This document shows positions 58,409-64,000 of a stretch of DNA of 64,000 bases, in pieces. The notes under the pieces are model-generated. The model did no database searches, was not told the DNA's origin, and saw only the letters and a program-made list of their open reading frames with translations. The DNA is from Mauremys mutica (taxonomy: Eukaryota; Chordata; Testudines; Geoemydidae): NCBI RefSeq assembly GCF_020497125.1, contig NC_059079.1:16449553-16513552 (forward strand). Reading direction: 5' to 3'. Position 1 is the first letter of the stretch. Every line of letters begins with the position of its first letter. The translations under genes were made by a program, and so were the position numbers.

Positions 58409-60675
58409 TGGAGATAGAAAACTGTAAATTGATAGGGCCTTTGATGTTTCAAGCAATGAGAAAATTCTTCAGCATTCTGGATAGTTTTGGTGCAGTGTGT
58501 GGGCTAACCTAATTGTGTAGTTGTGTAAAATGGTTCAGATGGGCCAGTGTAGATTGCAAATTGGACAGGTATCCCATATAAGTGAATTAATTGTGAGTTG
58601 TTAGTCTCATCATCAAATTTATAAAATAGGAGGCAATTTGATGTCAGCTGCATTAATGTCTTTGACTTGAAATAGTGGAGAACCGGGTTGGTTTCTTGAA
58701 TGGATAACACAAACATGAGATTGGTGGGTTCGTCCTCGTTCCTAATGAACATTGGCCCACAACAAGAAAACATTGCATACAAGACAACACAAATAGGAGT
58801 CAAAATAAACAAGTGTTGCAGATCATATACTTGATAACCTTCACTTTCAAATCAATGACAACATTTAAGCTAAAGCTATTCAAAAGCAATAGGACATCTC
58901 AAAAAGTGATTTCAGGCATAGCTGTGCCTCACAGGTAGCTGAAGCAACTTGGCATTTGGCTTCGTGTCTCATACACTTTCATGCATTTGATCTACCCTAT
59001 GGTATACATTGGGTCCTGAGTATTTTCCTTGACAATTTTAATTTAATTAAAAAAAAGAGAGTGAGAGAGTTAAAATTTTGTACATGGTCCTGCACTTTTA
59101 TTATTCCCTCTAAAGTGAGCATGTATACATTTTCAAAACCTTTGGTTTGCTTTGGCATGTGATTCATAGATCTTTCTATCATTCTTACTTAAGTCATATA
59201 TTTTTACACTAAACATCTTATTACGTTAGTTTTATTATTTCAAAATCAAAGGAGAGTTTGCAAATGTCTATGACTTCAGACTGAAGGAATGTTAATGAAT
59301 AGTGCCATTGAATTTTCAGGTTTAAGCTTTTCTGATCTTAATTAATATAACCATAAGCAAAAATATTATGCAAGCTGAATAAAATTTGAATAAATATGGA
59401 CCAGATGTAACTATAGAGGCCCATAAAATGTAATACAAATATTATCCATTTCCTTAAAATAAATCTATATTTTAGCATGAAAAATTATATTCATATTGAA
59501 GTTGTGGCTTAACCATTTTTTTTAAATGGAACTTGGCAAGTGAACATTTTATGCAGGGGTTTGTACTTAAATGGGAAACAGATTTTTTTTCTTGACCTTC
59601 TGTAGAAAAGTGTTTTTTCAGTATTGTGAAACAAAAAATATTTTTGTTAACACAGTAATACATTTTTACATTATATTGCCTGTTTTATTACAGTAGTGTT
59701 TTGGCTTTGCATTTTGGGTATCTGTTAATCCTTTGTGAATGTTAGTCATTGCAAAGCATCTGGGTTCTGGAAAGGATTCTACATACAGCATGGTACGTTA
59801 AATATAGTACTTACTTGAGGTAGGCATTTGGCTATTAATCAGCCTTTGGTTGCTCTTGCTGAACTTTTGTTTTCTGGATTACATTTAAATCTGTGAATTT
59901 AGAAACAAATACTCCTATATAGCACAGTTTATTTGGTGTAACTTCCTCTGCCTACAAGTAACCAGCAGCTGGGTTTATTTTAAATTCTGGAAAAATCCTT
60001 ATGGGGCCAAATTCTTCAATGACACCCTTCATGCAACCAGCTGACTTCTACTGTTATCCATGAACCAGCCTTTAAAAGTGTAATGACAGATTTATAAGGT
60101 CAGGCACAAAATCTGTTTTCTCTCCCTTTACTGTGATGATTGATGATAATGAAACAATTAATGATATTTTACTTGCCCTGGGTGAGTGGATGTGTCCATA
60201 ATCCTGTAGTACTACTAATCATTGGAAGGTCCTGCCCTCTTTATCAACTTTAATAGCTATGTTTATTGGCTGCAATATCCTTTACTGCATGGTGAATTTG
60301 TTTGAAGTGTGTTATTCTGGGTTAGGCAAACAGTACGATAGGTTAATCAAATCAGAATACAACTATTTCCTCATAAGACTGTGAATATTAAACAAAAGAT
60401 TGCTCACATTATCATGTGTATAGTTTACCATCCATAGTTCCCCTTTGGGAAATGCTCCAGTTCATGTAGAATACTTCACATATTACATATTTTATATCAA
60501 TAAAGTCTACTTGTGACTAAGTAACAAGAAGTTGTAAGACATAAAATACTGCCTTTAAGAGAGCCACTGGGAGTTGGTTTATTTTAAAAACCTTTGAGTT
60601 AAGAAATTCTATATTATTGTTCTTTAAATCTGAGACACAGTAAGTAATGTGTCAAACATTAATCATATATTTTTA

Positions 60676-60902
60676 AAAGCAGCAAAGAGTCTTGTGGCAT
60701 CTTATAGACTAACAGACATTTGGGAGCATGAGCTTTCGTGGGTGAATACATGCATCCGACATGGATGCATCCATGACATGCATCCGACGAAGTGGGTATT
60801 CACCCACGAAAGCTCATGCTCCCAAACGTCTGTTAGTCTATAAGGTGCCACAAGACTCTGCTGCTTTTACAGATCCAGACTAACATGGCTACCCCTCTGA
60901 TA
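60676..60902 (+). mobile_element. Penelope-like foldback insertion with 12-bp TSD and best-kept hammerhead-like core
   Basis: The duplication CATATATTTTTA lies at 60664-60675 and 60903-60914. The left arm AAAGCAGCAAAGAGTCTTGT pairs with the right arm. The centre repeats GCATCC/GGATGC several times. On + the core is CCGACGA (60784-60790), A, stem GTGGGT-ATTC-ACCCAC (60792-60807), GAAA (60808-60811), then GCTCATGCTCC. The constant 3' end CTAACATGGCTACCCCTCTG follows. Confidence 0.88.
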
Positions 60903-61039
60903 CATATATTTTTAGACATTTATTTTCCTGTTCTCATCCCATACAGTTGCATTTGTTGTACACCTCTGTTCTCGCATTGTTTGTATATGGGAAATGCAAA
61001 TAACTGCACTTCTTGGGAAGCAAAGAGTTAAGATTTGTC

Positions 61040-63340
61040 ACTTATGGTAAGATTTATCAGCAGGAGTCGACCTACTTCCTTCCAGTTTTTTGTCTTCTGA
61101 TAGTGGAGTCATGGAACACCTGTCTCAGCCCTCCAGCTCTGTCCCCTTTTCTCTCTCTTCCCTAGTAGAGAAAGAACTACAAGATAAGAAGAGGCAATGT
61201 AAAAAGGAGTCAGACATAAAGAAGCCAAATATTTTTTTTTAATCTCTGTGATGATGCCCTTGACAGTGCCAAAGTGGTGGCTAGATCTTACGGCGGTTGT
61301 GCTGGTGGTCCATCTAGATATCTGGCTCAGACACTAGAACAACACATTGGAGACGGGGCAAATCAAAATTAACTGATATCCCTTTTATGGGGATTAAGCT
61401 TTTTGGGGACTATCTGGACAAGGTAACCATGGACCATTCGGTGTCATGCAAAAGAAGCCTCTTTGTCAGAAGTTCAGGCCTCCTCCCTTGTCTAGGCCAA
61501 GGTTCTGGAAGTGGAGGATTTCTTCTCTCCACTTCTTTCTCTTACTCAGTATTCTTCACTTCCTCTTTTGTTCTTGGCCAGCTTGGTCTCTCTTTTCTGC
61601 TTCAGTTCTTGCAAGCAGGGCTCATTCCCTTGCATCTCCCCACTACTCCCCCAAAGCTCCATCCTTCAGCTTGAGCAAGCAGGCTGACTGGAACGAGATG
61701 TCCCTTCCTTTCACACCTCCTCCAGAACCCCAGTATCTCGTAGTGGAGGTCCTCTGAGCCAATTGAGCCTGGTATTTTACTTCCAGTGTTTCCTGGACCT
61801 GACACAAATTGAGGCTTCTGCACAATCCTGGAGCTGTGCTTCTTCAGCTAGTAGTTCCATAAACTGTAGTTCTCTGTGGAGACCCTCCCCCATAATCCCT
61901 TCTTATCTCCCTACTTGCCAGGTGACTTCTTTTGAAAGAGGATGACAGTCATTTTATTAGTAGGGTGCATTTTAGTTTCATGATCCTTGCATTTGTTTTT
62001 GGTTTTTTTTATTCCCTGTTGCCCCAAATGTTTGCAAAGGTCTTGATTGGTCTTGTTGCCAACTTGCATTGGGAAGAGGCTCCTGGTTGAAATGCCACTT
62101 CTTATCCTTCTGAGCAGGAGGAAAGAAATATTGCAAAGGGATTAACTCAGTTGTCATTAGCTCTCAACAAATGAGTGTTGGAGTCTCCACTCACAAACAT
62201 AGAGTTTCAGGTCTACCACTGATGGGATATGCCTAACTGTAGATGGCTTATGTCAGAACAGCTGGTGAAATTGCCCCACGATTGTCTGTGATTCTCGAGC
62301 CTGTGGGCTCACCAGATCAGTGCTTTTTCTGTTTAGGAAGCTGATTTCATTCATCTCTCCACAGTCACATAGCTTCTCTGAAAGATCAGGTAGAACAAGC
62401 TGTGGGTAACTATGTTCATTCCCTGATGCCTGTGCTATTTGTGGTTTTTAGACCACCAGGCCCAGATATGAGGGGATATCTGACCAATTGTTCTCTCTTC
62501 ACTGACCATATGAACCAGTATATTCACCTTATGGTTTTCTTTTCTAAATCTCACTCTTCCTTGGGTGAAGAAAAGCTTCACACACTTGACGTAATGAGAG
62601 CATGGTCATTCTATCCAGACAGAACATAAATGCAGGCTATTTATGACCTTTGCTGCCAGAGTCTAGAGGCAACCTATATCCACATAGAGGTTATGCAAAT
62701 GGGTCTTCGACTATGTACGAAAATGCTGTGAGTTATCCAGAAAAGATTCCCCCAAGCCATGTTAGAGCTCAGTGCATTAGAGCTCAGGCAGCCTCCTGTT
62801 TGGGGAGTATTCCCCTACCTGAGATACGTAGAGCAGCTATGTGGAGATTGAGCCATGCATTTACCACTCACTGTTCCCTCATATAGGTTTCCAGATCAGA
62901 TGCCAATTTTGGGAGGGCTGTCCTGCAGTCACTGTTCCAGTAGGACTTCCTCTTACCCACGTTCAAGCAAATAGACAGCCTCTTGTTAGTCATCGAGAGT
63001 GGAATCTGTGCAGCCAATCACTGAAAGAAGATGGAAAGGTAACTTACCTACAATAACTGTGGTTCTTTGAGGACAGACTCCATAGCACTTCCCCCCACCA
63101 CTATGGAGTCTATTCCTACGAGATTCTGCACTGAAGAAAAAACTGAGGGGTGGTTGGGCCTGTTGACCCTTTATGCCCTCAGGTAGAGTGGGCCTGAGGG
63201 CACCAAGGACACTGGTGCAGTCCCAATAGGCACCATTGGCCAAAGAGAATCTGATCTTGTGCACATACAGACTAAGGGTCGAATCTATGAACAACACATC
63301 TTGAAGAACCACAGTTACTGTAAGGTAAGTAACCGTTCTC
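61040..63340 (+). mobile_element. Decayed DIRS-like retroelement, approximate extent
   Basis: The tyrosine recombinase remnant (62402-62910) is the only clear coding part. Upstream sequence to about 61040 is GC-richer than its surroundings and may belong to the same element. Downstream, GGAAAGGTAACTTACCTACA (63035) and GAACCACAGTTACTGTAAGG with TAAGTAAC (63306) form an inverted pair. Boundaries are estimates, and no target site was defined. Confidence 0.5.
62402..62910 (+). pseudogene. DIRS-type tyrosine recombinase remnant
   Basis: One frame ends KLHTLDVMRAWSFYPDRT, matching the DIRS recombinase block normally like LHTLDVRRAL-FYLDRT. A second frame from 62650 has HVRAQCIRAQAASCLGSIPL followed by PEIRRAAMWRLSHAFTTHCS, matching the C-terminal block with its HxxR motif and final catalytic Tyr. 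Here His of HxxR is Gln and the Tyr is Cys. With the frameshift and stops, it cannot be active. Such enzymes integrate DIRS elements as circles. Confidence 0.65.
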
Positions 63341-63831
63341 TTGCTGTAGTTTCCCTTTGGCTTCAAGATATTCCCATCACCTTTTACTCCTGGTTCCATA
63401 AATATGAATGTTTAAAATGGCAAAAGTCTGAAAATTTCCTGTTGAACATGGAGCACTGCTGTTTGCATATCCTGGCATGTACACTGGACCTTTCTAACGC
63501 ACATGAGAGCTATTAAATAGTATTTCACTTCCTGATTTGTATAGTGTTCTAAGATTAATGGAGCATGCATTGTCAAAATACACAATGATTAAAATGTCTA
63601 GTTTCTGGCACTTTTTTGCCAAATAAATAAATAAAGCAGCGTGTATTTTGTAGCAAATAAAGATCTTACTTTAAAGAACCTTTTACCTGATATATTTTGA
63701 GCTTCTTTTTTTTTTAAACTTTTCAATTTTTTTAAAGGGGGGAAGTGCTGAGCACCCATAATGCCAATAGGAGCTGCAGATGCTTACTAGCTCTGAAAAT
63801 CAGGCTCTAAATATATAGTATTTTTGTTGTT

Positions 63832-63957
63832 TGCAGTGTTGCTGTAGCCATGTTGGTTCCATATTGATATGAGGGATGAGGGTAATACCTTTTATTGGAC
63901 CAACTTCTATTGGTGAAAGAGACAAACTTTTGAGCTACACAGAGATCTTCTTCAGTA
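63832..63957 (-). mobile_element. Second Penelope-type tail family with hammerhead-like core
   Basis: On + it reads TGTTGCTGTAGCCATGTTGG, ACCTTTTATTGGACCAACTT and GAGCTACACAGAGATCTTCT. The minus strand at 63955-63928 gives CTGAAGA, A, a stem around GATCT-CTGTGT-AGCTC, then AAAAG where GAAAG is expected. This is a widespread vertebrate repeat tail. Assignment to Penelope-like elements rests on that core and layout. Confidence 0.55.
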
Positions 63958-64000
63958 TTTTTGTTCACACATAGGGTGACATGTTTCCCTTACAGTGTGA

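Larger units (their letters stand above)
52223..64000 (+). other. PATJ intron, at least 11.8 kb, running off the window
   Basis: It begins with GTGAGT inside a PDZ domain. No continuation exon was found. It contains one hAT-type MITE, one Penelope-like foldback, a DIRS-like remnant and a Penelope-type tail at the edge. Nothing is recognised in 52223-54190, 54802-57500, 57640-60660, 60915-61040 and 63340-63830. Confidence 0.75.

Noticed and set aside
61387..61945. Hydrophobic and Ser/Pro-rich open frames on + and - near 61.5 kb.
   Set aside because: No conserved domain, conflicting frames on both strands, and location in the GC-richer stretch tentatively assigned to the DIRS-like element.

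Overview
The window is vertebrate genomic DNA, almost certainly from a sauropsid and most likely a turtle. It is AT-rich and intron-dominated. It carries many CR1 LINE fragments, MIR-type SINEs, hAT, Tigger-like and PIF-Harbinger DNA transposons, a DIRS-like remnant and numerous Penelope-like tails. That mixture fits a turtle better than a mammal or bird. No bacterial-type gene, CRISPR array, operon, tRNA or rRNA gene is visible.

The only host gene I can support is on the + strand. Seven spliced coding exons (12671-12867, 22222-22313, 32661-32733, 42623-42715, 49729-49803, 50317-50434, 52086-52222) join in frame with consistent phases and GT/AG junctions. They encode one complete PDZ domain, a linker of about 130 residues, and the start of the next PDZ domain. 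The closest match I recognise is PATJ (INADL), the multi-PDZ scaffold of the Crumbs polarity complex, around PDZ7 to PDZ8. The paralogue MPDZ has a further PDZ domain between the equivalent two, and none is present here. Exons upstream of 12671 and downstream of 52222 were not found, so the window is an internal slice of the gene.

The rest is intron filled with repeats. 1-12670: CR1 copies, a long-armed foldback element, three hAT-type MITEs (4202, 4661, 7183) and a Tigger-like MITE (6354). 12868-22221: an RTE-like LINE remnant with a Penelope-type piece inside it, two more Tigger-like elements (one of 1,055 bp with a GC-rich interior), a split MIR and a large palindrome (20676-20933). 22314-32660: a MITE nested in a MITE, CR1, and two Penelope-like foldback insertions. 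32734-42622: another foldback insertion, a 4.6 kb PIF-Harbinger element with two damaged genes, and a 1.3 kb solo-LTR-like element. 42716-52085: another foldback insertion, hAT-type MITEs, MIR and CR1, including a MITE inside CR1. 52223-64000: a MITE, a fifth foldback insertion, a DIRS-like remnant, and a second Penelope-type tail family at the right edge.

The most interesting signal is the set of five Penelope-like insertions at 25803, 26566, 33066, 43175 and 60676. Each is flanked by 10-14 bp target-site duplications and each is a snap-back palindrome of different length whose inverted arm stops at the same internal position. Three retain a hammerhead-ribozyme-like core. A different repeat family at 63832 and an older relative at 13281 carry the same kind of core. 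All family assignments are by eye and memory; no alignment or database search was run.
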